From contig JACPUE010000045.1 in the NCBI GenBank assembly GCA_016192425.1, positions 1 to 64,000 on the forward strand: 64,000 nt of DNA, read 5' to 3'. Positions 7,036 to 15,187 of this stretch are shown piece by piece. The position numbers and the translations under genes were made by a program. The notes below the pieces were generated by a model. The model ran no database searches and was not told where the DNA came from. It worked only from the letters and a program-made list of their open reading frames with translations. Position 1 is the first letter of the stretch, and each line of letters starts with the position of its first letter. This DNA is from Burkholderiales bacterium (GTDB lineage Bacteria > Pseudomonadota > Gammaproteobacteria > Burkholderiales > Burkholderiaceae_C).

Positions 7036-10000
7036 ATGAACGCACCCTTGCCCGAATCCGTCCGCAAGGCCCTCGAAACCGTCACGCTGGAAGACAAATA
7101 CACCCTGGGCGAAGGCCGCGCCTTCATGAGCGGCGTGCAGGCCCTGGTGCGCCTGCCCATGCTGCAGCGCCAGCGCGATGCCGTGGCCGGGCTGAACACC
7201 GCCGGTTTCATCAGCGGCTACCGTGGCAGCCCGCTGGGCACCTACGACCAGGCGCTGTGGGCCGCCAAGAAGCACCTGGCCGAGAACCACATCGTCTTCC
7301 AGCCCGGCGTGAACGAGGAGCTGGGCGCCACCGCCGTCTGGGGCACGCAGCAGCTCGACCTGTACCCCGAGAAGAAGAAATACGACGGCGTGTTCGGCAT
7401 CTGGTACGGCAAGGGCCCGGGCGTGGACCGCTGCTCGGACGTGTTCAAGCACGCCAACATGGCGGGCACGGCCAAGCACGGCGGCGTGATCGCCATCGCC
7501 GGCGACGACCATATCAGCAAGAGCAGCACGGCGCCGCACCAGAGCGACCACATCTTCAAGGCCTGCGGCACGCCGGTGTTCTTCCCGAGCAATGTGCAGG
7601 ACATCCTCGACATGGGCCTGCACGCCTTCGCCATGAGCCGCTTCTCGGGCGTGTGGTCGGGCATGAAGACCATCCAGGAGGTGGTGGAGTCGTCGGCCAG
7701 CGTCTCGGTGGACCCGGACCGCGTGAAGATCATCCTGCCCGAGGACTTTGCCATGCCGCCCGGCGGCCTGCACATCCGCTGGCCCGACGTGCCGCTGGAG
7801 CAGGAAGCGCGCCTCATGGACTACAAGTGGTACGCCGCCCTGGCCTATGTGCGTGCCAACAAGCTCAACTACAACGTGATCGAAGGCCCCAACGACCGCT
7901 TTGGCATCATCGCCAGCGGCAAGGCCTACAACGACACGCGCCAGGCGCTCATGGACCTGGGCCTGGACGACGACACCTGCCGCCAGCTCGGCATCCGCGT
8001 GCACAAGGTCAACGTGGTGTGGCCGCTGGAGGCCACCATCACGCGCAGCTTTGCCGAGGGGCTGCAGGAGATCCTGGTGGTGGAGGAGAAGCGCCAGGTC
8101 ATCGAATACCAGCTCAAGGAAGAGCTGTACAACTGGCGCGCCGACGTGCGCCCCCATGTGCTGGGCAAGTTCGACGAGCCCGGCGGCGACGCCTCGGGCG
8201 GCGAATGGAGCATGCCCAACCCGAGCCAGAACTGGCTGCTGCGCGCCAAGGCCGACCTCACGCCGGCCATCATCGCCAAGGCCATCGCCAAGCGCCTCAA
8301 AAAACTGGGTGTGCCCGACGACATCATCGCGCGCATGGACGCGCGCATCGCCACCATCGAGGCGCGCGAGCGCGCCATGCTGGAGCTCAAGACCGACACC
8401 GGTGAACGCACGCCCTGGTTCTGCAGCGGCTGTCCGCACAACACCAGCACGCGCGTGCCCGAAGGCTCGCGCGCCGTGGCCGGTATCGGCTGCCACTACA
8501 TGACGGTGTGGATGGACCGCAGCACCTCCACCTTCACGCAGATGGGTGGCGAGGGCGTGTCGTGGGTGGGGCAGTTCCCGTTCACCGAGGACAAGCATGT
8601 GTTCGCCAACCTGGGCGACGGCACGTACTTCCACAGCGGCCTGCTGGCGATCCGCCAGAGCATCGCCGCGGGCGTGAACATCACCTACAAGATCCTCTAC
8701 AACGACGCCGTGGCCATGACTGGCGGCCAGCAGGTCGGCGAGCGCCCCGAAGGCCATTCGGTGCTGCAGATCATGAACAGCCTCAAGGCCGAGGGCGTGG
8801 CCAAGCTGGTCATCGTGACCGACGAGCCGCAGAAGTACGACGGCGTGCCGCTGGCCGCCGGCGTGACGGTGCATCACCGCGACGAGCTCGACCGCATTCA
8901 GCGCGAGCTGCGCGAGATCCCGGGCTGCACCGCGCTGATCTACGACCAGACCTGCGCCACCGAGAAGCGCCGCCGCCGCAAGCGCGGCAAGCTCGCCACG
9001 CCGGACAAGACCGTCATCATCAACGAGCTGGTGTGCGAAGGCTGTGGCGACTGTTCGGTCAAGTCCAACTGCCTGAGCGTCGAGCCGGTCGAGACGCCGT
9101 TTGGCCGCAAGCGCCGCATCAACCAGAGCACCTGCAACAAGGACTACTCCTGCGTCAACGGCTTCTGCCCGAGCTTCGTCACCATCGAGGGCGGCCAGCT
9201 GAAGAAGCCCAAGAAGGAGAAGAAGGGCGACCTCGCCAGCCTGCCCCCTATCCCCGAGCCGGTGCTGCCGGTGGCGGAAGAAGCCTGGGGCATCGTGGTC
9301 GGCGGCGTGGGTGGCACGGGGGTCATCACCATCGGCTCGCTGCTGGGCATGGCCGCGCACCTCGACGGCAAGGGCGTGGTCACGCAGGACGCGGGCGGCC
9401 TGGCGCAAAAGGGTGGCGCGACGTGGAGCCATATCCAGATCGCCAACCGGCCCGAGGCCATCTACACCACCAAGGTGGACACCGCCAAGGCGGATCTGGT
9501 GATCGGCTGCGACTCCATCGTGGCCGCGAACAAGGCCACGCTGGCCGTGATGCAGCCGGGCCGCACCTTTGTGGCGCTCAACACGCATGGCACACCCACG
9601 GCGACCTTTGTGCGCAACCCCGACTGGCAGTTTCCCACCGGCCACTGTGAAAGCGCCATCGCCGCCGCCGTAGGCGCAGAGCTGGTGGGCAGCTTCGATG
9701 CAGAGCAGGTGGCCGTGCAGCTGCTGGGCGACAGCATTTACACCAACCCCCTGATGCTGGGCTACGCCTGGCAAAAAGGCCGCGTGCCGCTCACCCACGC
9801 ATCGCTGATGCGCGCCATGGAGTTGAACGGTGTGCAGGTCGAGAACAACAAGGCCGCGTTCGAATGGGGCCGCCGCTGCGCGCACGACCTGGCAGCGGTG
9901 CAGGCGCTGTTCCAGGCGGCCCAGGTCATCCAGCTGGTGCGCAAGCCCACGCTGGCCGACATGCTCGCGCAGCGCGTGGAATTCCTCACCGGCTACCAGA

Positions 10001-10602
10001 ATGCCGCCTATGCGGCGCAGTACCAGGCCTTTGTGCACAAGGTGCAGGCCGCCGAGGCCCAGCTAGGCAGCAACACGCGCCTGGCCGAGGCGGTGGCGCG
10101 CTACCTGTTCAAGCTCATGGCCTACAAGGACGAGTACGAAGTGGCCCGCCTGCACACCGATAAAGCTTTCACCGACAAGATTGCGGCGCAGTTTGAAGGC
10201 GATTACAAACTGGTGCACCACCTGGCCCCCCCGCTGATGGCCCAACGCAACAGCAAGGGCGAGCTGGTCAAACGCCCCTTCGGCCCCTGGATGCGCAGTG
10301 CCTTCGGCCTGCTGGCCCGCATGAAGGGCCTGCGCGGCACGGCCTTCGACATCTTTGGCAAGACCGAAGAGCGGCGCACCGAGCGCGCCCTGATCCAGCA
10401 GTACCGTGCCTGCGTGGAGGAGCTGCTCCAGGGCCTCACGCCCGAGCGCCTGGCCTTGGCGGTGCAGATTGCCAGCATTCCCGAGGACATCCGGGGCTAC
10501 GGCCATGTGAAGGAACGCCACCTCCAGGCGGCCCGCGCACGCTGGGATGCGCTGATGGCCCAATGGCGCGGCGGCGCGTCCATGCAGCGCCAGGCGGCCT
10601 GA
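7036..10602 (+). CDS. Indolepyruvate ferredoxin oxidoreductase, fused IorA-IorB type
   Basis: An 1,188-residue single-chain enzyme preceded by GAAGGAG. In order: a pyrimidine-binding thiamine-diphosphate domain (AGFISGYRGSPLGTYD, about residue 55), a transketolase-C-like part, a diphosphate-binding domain (ANLGDGTYFHSG near 525, YNDAVAMTGGQ near 555), a short 4Fe-4S insert (CEGCGDCSVKSNC from about 667), and a gamma-type domain (GGVGGTGVITIGSLLGMAAH from about 756). It oxidatively decarboxylates aryl pyruvates to aryl-acetyl-CoA with ferredoxin as acceptor, in catabolism of aromatic and perhaps branched amino acids. The fused form of about 1,150-1,200 residues is usual in proteobacteria. The divergent Lrp gene is its likely regulator. 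Confidence 0.93.
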   Translation: MNAPLPESVRKALETVTLEDKYTLGEGRAFMSGVQALVRLPMLQRQRDAVAGLNTAGFISGYRGSPLGTYDQALWAAKKHLAENHIVFQPGVNEELGATAVWGTQQLDLYPEKKKYDGVFGIWYGKGPGVDRCSDVFKHANMAGTAKHGGVIAIAGDDHISKSSTAPHQSDHIFKACGTPVFFPSNVQDILDMGLHAFAMSRFSGVWSGMKTIQEVVESSASVSVDPDRVKIILPEDFAMPPGGLHIRWPDVPLEQEARLMDYKWYAALAYVRANKLNYNVIEGPNDRFGIIASGKAYNDTRQALMDLGLDDDTCRQLGIRVHKVNVVWPLEATITRSFAEGLQEILVVEEKRQVIEYQLKEELYNWRADVRPHVLGKFDEPGGDASGGEWSMPNPSQNWLLRAKADLTPAIIAKAIAKRLKKLGVPDDIIARMDARIATIEARERAMLELKTDTGERTPWFCSGCPHNTSTRVPEGSRAVAGIGCHYMTVWMDRSTSTFTQMGGEGVSWVGQFPFTEDKHVFANLGDGTYFHSGLLAIRQSIAAGVNITYKILYNDAVAMTGGQQVGERPEGHSVLQIMNSLKAEGVAKLVIVTDEPQKYDGVPLAAGVTVHHRDELDRIQRELREIPGCTALIYDQTCATEKRRRRKRGKLATPDKTVIINELVCEGCGDCSVKSNCLSVEPVETPFGRKRRINQSTCNKDYSCVNGFCPSFVTIEGGQLKKPKKEKKGDLASLPPIPEPVLPVAEEAWGIVVGGVGGTGVITIGSLLGMAAHLDGKGVVTQDAGGLAQKGGATWSHIQIANRPEAIYTTKVDTAKADLVIGCDSIVAANKATLAVMQPGRTFVALNTHGTPTATFVRNPDWQFPTGHCESAIAAAVGAELVGSFDAEQVAVQLLGDSIYTNPLMLGYAWQKGRVPLTHASLMRAMELNGVQVENNKAAFEWGRRCAHDLAAVQALFQAAQVIQLVRKPTLADMLAQRVEFLTGYQNAAYAAQYQAFVHKVQAAEAQLGSNTRLAEAVARYLFKLMAYKDEYEVARLHTDKAFTDKIAAQFEGDYKLVHHLAPPLMAQRNSKGELVKRPFGPWMRSAFGLLARMKGLRGTAFDIFGKTEERRTERALIQQYRACVEELLQGLTPERLALAVQIASIPEDIRGYGHVKERHLQAARARWDALMAQWRGGASMQRQAA

Positions 10603-10625
10603 TCCCCAGGCGACCGAAGCCCCAC

Positions 10626-10654
10626 AGGCCTGCATTCACATGCAGGCCTTTTTT
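10626..10654 (+). terminator. Rho-independent terminator after the oxidoreductase gene
   Basis: A perfect 10-bp stem, AGGCCTGCAT/ATGCAGGCCT, with a 4-base loop and followed by TTTTT. It lies 24 bp after the stop codon and insulates the iron operon downstream. Confidence 0.9.
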
Positions 10655-10703
10655 CCAATGTGCGCCGATCAGAAAATCTGTTGCAGCAAGATTTTGGTTG
10701 GGT

Positions 10704-10722
10704 AATGAAAATCTGTCTCATT
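10704..10722. promoter_or_regulatory. Candidate Fur box of the iron-uptake operon
   Basis: AATGAAAATCTGTCTCATT matches 14 of the 18 defined positions of the symmetric 19-bp Fur consensus AATGATAATNATTATCATT (my count) and has inverted arms TAATGA/TCATTA. It lies 45 bp upstream of the first gene of an FtrABCD-type iron operon, in a locally AT-rich promoter region. A fur gene is present in this window at 55157-55585. Confidence 0.6.
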
Positions 10723-10767
10723 AGAAATACAATTCCCTATTTTTGTGGCCGACACCAAGGAGGGAAT

Positions 10768-11334
10768 GTGAACAAACCGTGGACCCGCGCTATCAGCGCA
10801 TGTGTATTCGCCATCGCTTGCATGGCGGCGTTGCCTGCTGCAGCGCTGGAATTTCCGATCGGCACTCCGTACGAGCGCAGCGGCATGGAGGTTGCCGCCG
10901 TCTATTTGCAGGCGGTGGACATGGAACCCGATGGCCACATGCGCAAGGCGGCGGAATCCGACATCCACCTGGAAGCCGACATCCACGCCCTGGCGGGCAA
11001 TGTGAATGGATTCCCCGAGGGTTTCTGGATTCCGTTCCTGCACATCACCTATGAGTTGGCGAAGACAGGCTCCAGCGAAGCCCCTATTCGCGGCGCCATG
11101 ATGCCCATGGTGGCCAGCGATGGCCCGCACTACGGCGATAACGTCAAGCTGCAGGGGCCTGGCAAATACAAGGTGAAGTACACCATCTATTCGCCGGGCG
11201 CCAAAGAGAACCCCATGGGCATGCACTTTGGCCGCCACACCGACCGCGCCACCGGCGTGCGTCCCTGGTTCAAGACGTTCGAGGTGGAGTGGGAGTTTAC
11301 CTATGCAGGTATCGGCAAGAAAGGCGGGTACTGA
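10768..11334 (+). CDS. ftrA: P19/Tpd-family periplasmic iron-binding protein (FtrA-like)
   Basis: A 188-residue protein. The GTG start sits five bases after a strong AAGGAGGG; earlier ATGs lack such a site. It has a signal peptide cleaved near ALPAAA. The mature part shows the P19 pattern of metal ligands: His67/Glu69 (IHLEAD), Met114 and His121 (MMPMVASDGPHYG) and His153/His157 (GMHFGRHTD). P19 proteins (Campylobacter P19, Bordetella FtrA, E. coli FetP) bind copper and iron in the periplasm and serve Ftr1-type ferrous iron uptake. It is the first gene of a four-gene run behind a candidate Fur box. The family is clear; the role in iron uptake follows from the neighbours. Confidence 0.9.
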   Translation: MNKPWTRAISACVFAIACMAALPAAALEFPIGTPYERSGMEVAAVYLQAVDMEPDGHMRKAAESDIHLEADIHALAGNVNGFPEGFWIPFLHITYELAKTGSSEAPIRGAMMPMVASDGPHYGDNVKLQGPGKYKVKYTIYSPGAKENPMGMHFGRHTDRATGVRPWFKTFEVEWEFTYAGIGKKGGY

Positions 11335-11336
11335 GC

Positions 11337-12764
11337 ATGGGACGTCGCCTGCTAGTCACGGCGGCCCTGGTGGCCGCTGCCGCCCAGCCCGCACAGGCTG
11401 CCGATTCGGAGCTTCAGCAAATGAAGGCGCTGATCGAGCAGTTGGCGGCACGGGTTGGGCAACTGGAAAAGCGCAACGCCGACCTGGAAAACGCTCTGGA
11501 CACCGAGCGCCTGAGTGAGCGCGAGCCCGAGATCGCCACGCGCGTGAAGGCCCTTGAGGCACGCACCCAGAACATGGCAGCACCCGTCAAGCGCATGGAG
11601 GCGCTGGAGGGCCTCAAGGTCGAAGGGTCGCTGGCTGCGGTGGGCCAGTCGGTCAATGCAGGGGGCTCGGCAGACGGCCGTTCCCAGCGGCGCATCAACT
11701 ATCGGGGCGATGTGCTGGTCACGGTGCCTGGCGGCAAATGGGGCGACATCACCGGCAAGGGGCTGGCGCATGTCCGCTTTGGCCAGGGCAGTGGCGTGGG
11801 CCTGGCGCCCACCTATACCAGCACGACCAACAGCATCGCCTTCGAAGTAGGCGGGGTCAGTGATCCCGACTCCTCCTTTGCCATTCTTGCGCAGGGCTGG
11901 TACCAGTTGGACATTCCGCTGCCTCGCATGCGCAATACGCCATTGGCCACGCAACATGCGCGCATCACGGTGGGCAAGATCGATCCGTTCGGCTTCTTCG
12001 ACGGCAATGCCATTGCAGACGATGAAACCACGCGCTTCCAGAACAACGCCTTTGTGCACAACCCGCTGCTCGATTCTGGCGGCGGTACCGCGGCAGACCG
12101 TTACGGCTTTGCTCCCGGCGCCATCTTCCAGTATGTGGACGAGGCCAATAAAACGGCCAGCTGGACGTACTCGCTGGGCATCTTCGGTGCAGGGCAAGGT
12201 GCCAACTTCTCTGGGTCGCAGGGCAAGCCCTTGGTCATTGCACAGGTGGAAACCAACCAGCGGATTGCCTACCTGCCCGGCACATACCGGCTGTACGCCT
12301 GGACCAATGGCCGCGCAAGCGGATATGACGGCATCGCCCAGCGCCAGCAAGGGGTAGGCCTCTCGGCCAACCAGCAGGTGATGGACGACCTGAGCCTGTT
12401 TGCGCGCTGGGGGCACCTGACGCAGGGTCAGCCGCGCTTTGACAGTGCATTGACCTTGGGGGCCGAGTGGACGGGCAACCGTTGGGGCCGCAGCGCTGAC
12501 GCACTGGGCGTGGCGTGGGGGCGCTTGCACACGGCCAAGGCATTTGCAGCCGGTTCGGCCACGGTAGATGCGGATGGCGATGGCGTTGCCGACTGGGGCT
12601 ACAGCGCCAGCGGCGCCGAAACGCTGGCCGAGCTGTACTACCGCTGGAACCTGGGCGGCGGAATGCAGCTGACACCCAGCCTGCAGTACATCCGCCGCCC
12701 TGGCGGCAATGCCGACGCTGCGACCATTCGCGTCTTTGGCTTGCGTGCGAAATGGGCTTTCTGA
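11337..12764 (+). CDS. OprB-like porin with N-terminal coiled coil, inside the iron operon
   Basis: A 475-residue outer-membrane protein. It has a signal peptide (MGRRLLVTAALVAAAAQPAQ), a coiled-coil segment at about residues 25-75 (LQQMKALIEQLAARVGQLEK), then a beta-barrel rich in aromatic girdle residues. The features suggesting an OprB/carbohydrate-selective-porin type are KIDPFGFFDGNAIADDETTR, RFQNNAFVHNPLL and the C-terminal Phe. It starts two bases after the FtrA-like stop and overlaps the cupredoxin start by one base, so it is co-transcribed with them. A porin here is not part of the classical ftrABCD operon. It may admit ferrous iron or a chelate across the outer membrane, but substrate and role are unknown. 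Confidence 0.82.
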   Translation: MGRRLLVTAALVAAAAQPAQAADSELQQMKALIEQLAARVGQLEKRNADLENALDTERLSEREPEIATRVKALEARTQNMAAPVKRMEALEGLKVEGSLAAVGQSVNAGGSADGRSQRRINYRGDVLVTVPGGKWGDITGKGLAHVRFGQGSGVGLAPTYTSTTNSIAFEVGGVSDPDSSFAILAQGWYQLDIPLPRMRNTPLATQHARITVGKIDPFGFFDGNAIADDETTRFQNNAFVHNPLLDSGGGTAADRYGFAPGAIFQYVDEANKTASWTYSLGIFGAGQGANFSGSQGKPLVIAQVETNQRIAYLPGTYRLYAWTNGRASGYDGIAQRQQGVGLSANQQVMDDLSLFARWGHLTQGQPRFDSALTLGAEWTGNRWGRSADALGVAWGRLHTAKAFAAGSATVDADGDGVADWGYSASGAETLAELYYRWNLGGGMQLTPSLQYIRRPGGNADAATIRVFGLRAKWAF

Positions 12765-13183
12765 TGGCTGCGCACTACCGCTCCATGGGGCGCTGGGTGG
12801 CTTGGGCTGCTGCATTGCTGTGCGGCGCAGCGGCCTTGGCCCAGGGCAGCGCGCCTGCACCGGACGCCGCCACTGACTCGGGCGTGGCGCAGGGTGCGGT
12901 TGCGCGCCGCGCTGCACCCCTGCAAACCTATGTGGTCGAGGTGACCGATGGTGTTTTTGAGCCCAAGCGCCTGGACGTACCGGCCCAGACGCGCTTCAAG
13001 ATCGAGCTGGTCAACCATGGCCCCGGCCCGCTGGAGTTCGAGAACGATGAAATGAATATCGAAAAGGTGCTGGGTGCCGGAGCGCGTTCTTTTCTGGTCT
13101 TGCCGCCGCTGCCGCCGGGCAAGCATGAGTTTGTGGATGAATTCAACCCCGTGACCGGGGTGTTGGAAATCCATGCCCGCTGA
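12764..13183 (+). CDS. ftrB: Cupredoxin-domain periplasmic protein (FtrB-like)
   Basis: A 139-residue protein whose ATG overlaps the porin stop by one base. It has a signal peptide ending near ALAQG, then a single cupredoxin_1-type domain (YVVEVTDGVFEPKRLDVPAQ, RFKIELVNHGPGPLEFENDE, LPPGKHEFVDEF). In Bordetella the equivalent FtrB is a periplasmic cupredoxin-like protein thought to help oxidise or hand over iron together with FtrA. Canonical type-1 copper ligands are not obvious here. It overlaps the polyferredoxin gene by 11 bp. Assignment rests on the domain plus context. Confidence 0.85.
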   Translation: MAAHYRSMGRWVAWAAALLCGAAALAQGSAPAPDAATDSGVAQGAVARRAAPLQTYVVEVTDGVFEPKRLDVPAQTRFKIELVNHGPGPLEFENDEMNIEKVLGAGARSFLVLPPLPPGKHEFVDEFNPVTGVLEIHAR

Positions 13184-14582
13184 CCTGGCTGTCCCCGCAG
13201 AATCCGTGGTGCACTTTGTGCGCCGCCCCGCCCGCCGAAGTGCATTGGCACGGCTGGGCGATGCCATGGTGCGCCATCGCAAGGTGATCGTGGCGTTGCA
13301 GTGGGCTGTCATCGTCGCGTACGCGGTGCTGGTGGCCCTGCCTGCGTTTCTGCCCCTGCCGCCTGCGGGGGCCAACATGTTCAACAACCTGACGCTCGCC
13401 GCCCAGTTCGCCTTCTGGGGGCTGTGGTGGCCGGGCGTCATCTTGGCCACCATGTTGTTTGGGCGTGTGTGGTGTGGTGTGTTGTGCCCCGAAGGGGCGC
13501 TGGCGGAGTTCGCCAGCCGCCATGGACGTGGTGGCGCCATCCCGCGCTGGGTGCGTTGGCGCGGCTGGCCGTTGCTGGCCTTTGTGGCCACCACCGTGTA
13601 CGGGCAATTGGTCAGCGTGTACGAATACCCGCAAGCCGCCTTGCTGGTTCTGGGGGGCTCCACCGTGGCCGCCGTGGCAGTGGGCCTGGCCTATGGCCGG
13701 GGCAAGCGCGTTTGGTGCCGCTACCTGTGCCCGGTGAGCGGGGTGTTCGCCTTGCTGGCGCGCGTGGCGCCGGTGCATTTCCGGGTCGATCGGCAGGCCT
13801 GGGCAGCCTACCCGGAGCGTACGCCCGCTGTCGATTGCGCGCCGTTGCTGTCCGTGCAGCAGATGACGGGTGCGGCACAGTGCCATGCCTGCGGGCGGTG
13901 TTCCGGGCACCGGGATGCGGTGACGCTGTCCTTGCGTTCTCCTGCAGCCGAAATCGTATCTGCCACTCCACACGACATGGGGCGTGTGGAAGCCTGGCTG
14001 CTGATCTGGGGCTTGTGCGGCGTTGCCATCGGGGCATTTCGCTGGTCGTCCGATCCATGGTTCGTCCTGTGGCGCCAGCAATGGGCCACATGGGTGGCCG
14101 AGCGTGAATGGTGGTGGGCGCTCGACACCAATGCGCCCTGGTGGCTGCTGACGCACCATCCCGAGGTGGGGGATGTGTTTTCGTGGCTCGATGGCACGGT
14201 GATTCTGTGCTACATCGCCGCCGTGGCGCTGGTGTTGGGCGGTGCGCTGCAGTGCGCAGCCTGGGTGGCAGGGCGCTTGTCACGCCGCGCCTGGCATGTC
14301 CTGAGTGCGGCCTGGATACCGGCTGCGGGCGTGGGCGTGTTTGTCGGCCTGAGCATGCTGACGCAGACCCAATTGCGCGCCGAGGGCGTGCTGCTGCCCT
14401 GGCTGGGCACGGCCAGGGCCGTGGTGCTGGGGCTGGGGTTTGCTGCATCCCTGGTGCTCAGCGGCAAGCAACTGGCAACTGCCCCTGTGGGGGTGGTTCG
14501 CCGGGCGCTGGCCTGGTGTGTCATGGCTGCGCCGCTGGCCTTGCTGGGTGGGGCCTGGTGGCAGCAGTTCTGGCGGGTGTAG
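13173..14582 (+). CDS. ftrD: Membrane polyferredoxin, 4Fe-4S binding (FtrD-like)
   Basis: A 469-residue multispanning protein of the NapH/CcoG/FtrD kind. Paired cysteine motifs are visible: WCGVLCPEG (Cys101, Cys105), WCRYLCPVSG (Cys182, Cys186) and CHACGRC (Cys237, 240, 243). Hydrophobic segments flank them on both sides, with at least three more after residue 270. FtrD proteins sit in the inner membrane and are proposed to pass electrons in support of iron uptake. It is the last gene of the run. No RExxE motif of an Ftr1 permease occurs in it or elsewhere in the operon. Confidence 0.87.
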   Translation: MPADLAVPAESVVHFVRRPARRSALARLGDAMVRHRKVIVALQWAVIVAYAVLVALPAFLPLPPAGANMFNNLTLAAQFAFWGLWWPGVILATMLFGRVWCGVLCPEGALAEFASRHGRGGAIPRWVRWRGWPLLAFVATTVYGQLVSVYEYPQAALLVLGGSTVAAVAVGLAYGRGKRVWCRYLCPVSGVFALLARVAPVHFRVDRQAWAAYPERTPAVDCAPLLSVQQMTGAAQCHACGRCSGHRDAVTLSLRSPAAEIVSATPHDMGRVEAWLLIWGLCGVAIGAFRWSSDPWFVLWRQQWATWVAEREWWWALDTNAPWWLLTHHPEVGDVFSWLDGTVILCYIAAVALVLGGALQCAAWVAGRLSRRAWHVLSAAWIPAAGVGVFVGLSMLTQTQLRAEGVLLPWLGTARAVVLGLGFAASLVLSGKQLATAPVGVVRRALAWCVMAAPLALLGGAWWQQFWRV

Positions 14583-14719
14583 TGCGCAGCCTTTGAGGGC
14601 ATTGCCTGCCGCCAGGGTGCGTTGTGGGCGCCCGCATACAATGCTCAGTTGGCCGCTGCGCTCCACAAGGGCGGTGCAGCGGTGTGTCCCGAGAACCCTC
14701 TCGCTTGGAGTTTATTCCT

Positions 14720-15052
14720 GTGTTTATTTCTTCTGCTTTTGCCCAGACTGCACCAACCCCTGCTGCCGGCGGCGACTTGGTCAGCTCCCTGACAGGCATG
14801 CTGCCGCTGGTGCTGATGTTCGTGGTGCTGTATTTCGTCATGATCCGCCCCCAGATGAAGCGCCAAAAAGAGCACCGCGCCATGATCGATGCGCTGGCCA
14901 AGGGGGATGAGGTTGTCATTGCTGGCGGCATGTTGGGCAAGGTGGCGCGCATGAGCGAGCAGTACCTGGGGGTGGAAATCGCCTCGGGTGTGGAGGTGCA
15001 GGTGCAGCGTTCCTCGGTCGTCCAGGTGCTCCCCAAGGGCACGGTCAAGTAA
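14720..15052 (+). CDS. yajC: Preprotein translocase subunit YajC
   Basis: A 110-residue protein starting at GTG (MFISSAFAQTAPTP), with a Shine-Dalgarno-like TGGAG about 10 bases upstream. One transmembrane helix (MLPLVLMFVVLYFVMIRP) is followed by the conserved RPQMKRQKEHRAMIDALAKG and DEVVIAGGMLGKV. YajC is an accessory of the SecDF-YidC complex in the inner membrane. It precedes secD by 135 bp, the standard order. TACAAT at 14637-14642 may be its -10 element; no matching -35 is evident. Confidence 0.95.
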   Translation: MFISSAFAQTAPTPAAGGDLVSSLTGMLPLVLMFVVLYFVMIRPQMKRQKEHRAMIDALAKGDEVVIAGGMLGKVARMSEQYLGVEIASGVEVQVQRSSVVQVLPKGTVK

Positions 15053-15187
15053 TTCAATGAGCATTGCCCTGGGTCGCTGCGCGCCTTTTGCCTTCCCTTG
15101 TGCTGTGCATGGGAAGGGGAGCGCCGCCAGCGCAATGGGGCGGCCCTTGCACAGTGTCTGCTGGCGGGGCGTGGAAAAGGCGTCAAC

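Noticed and set aside
6904-10038. A very long open frame on the minus strand opposite the indolepyruvate oxidoreductase gene
   Set aside because: It is a His/Ala/Gly/Val-rich shadow of a GC-rich gene; the plus-strand frame has full domain structure and a ribosome site. The same applies to long minus-strand frames opposite leuS (57781-61200), YhdP (886-3183) and secD (15299-17872).
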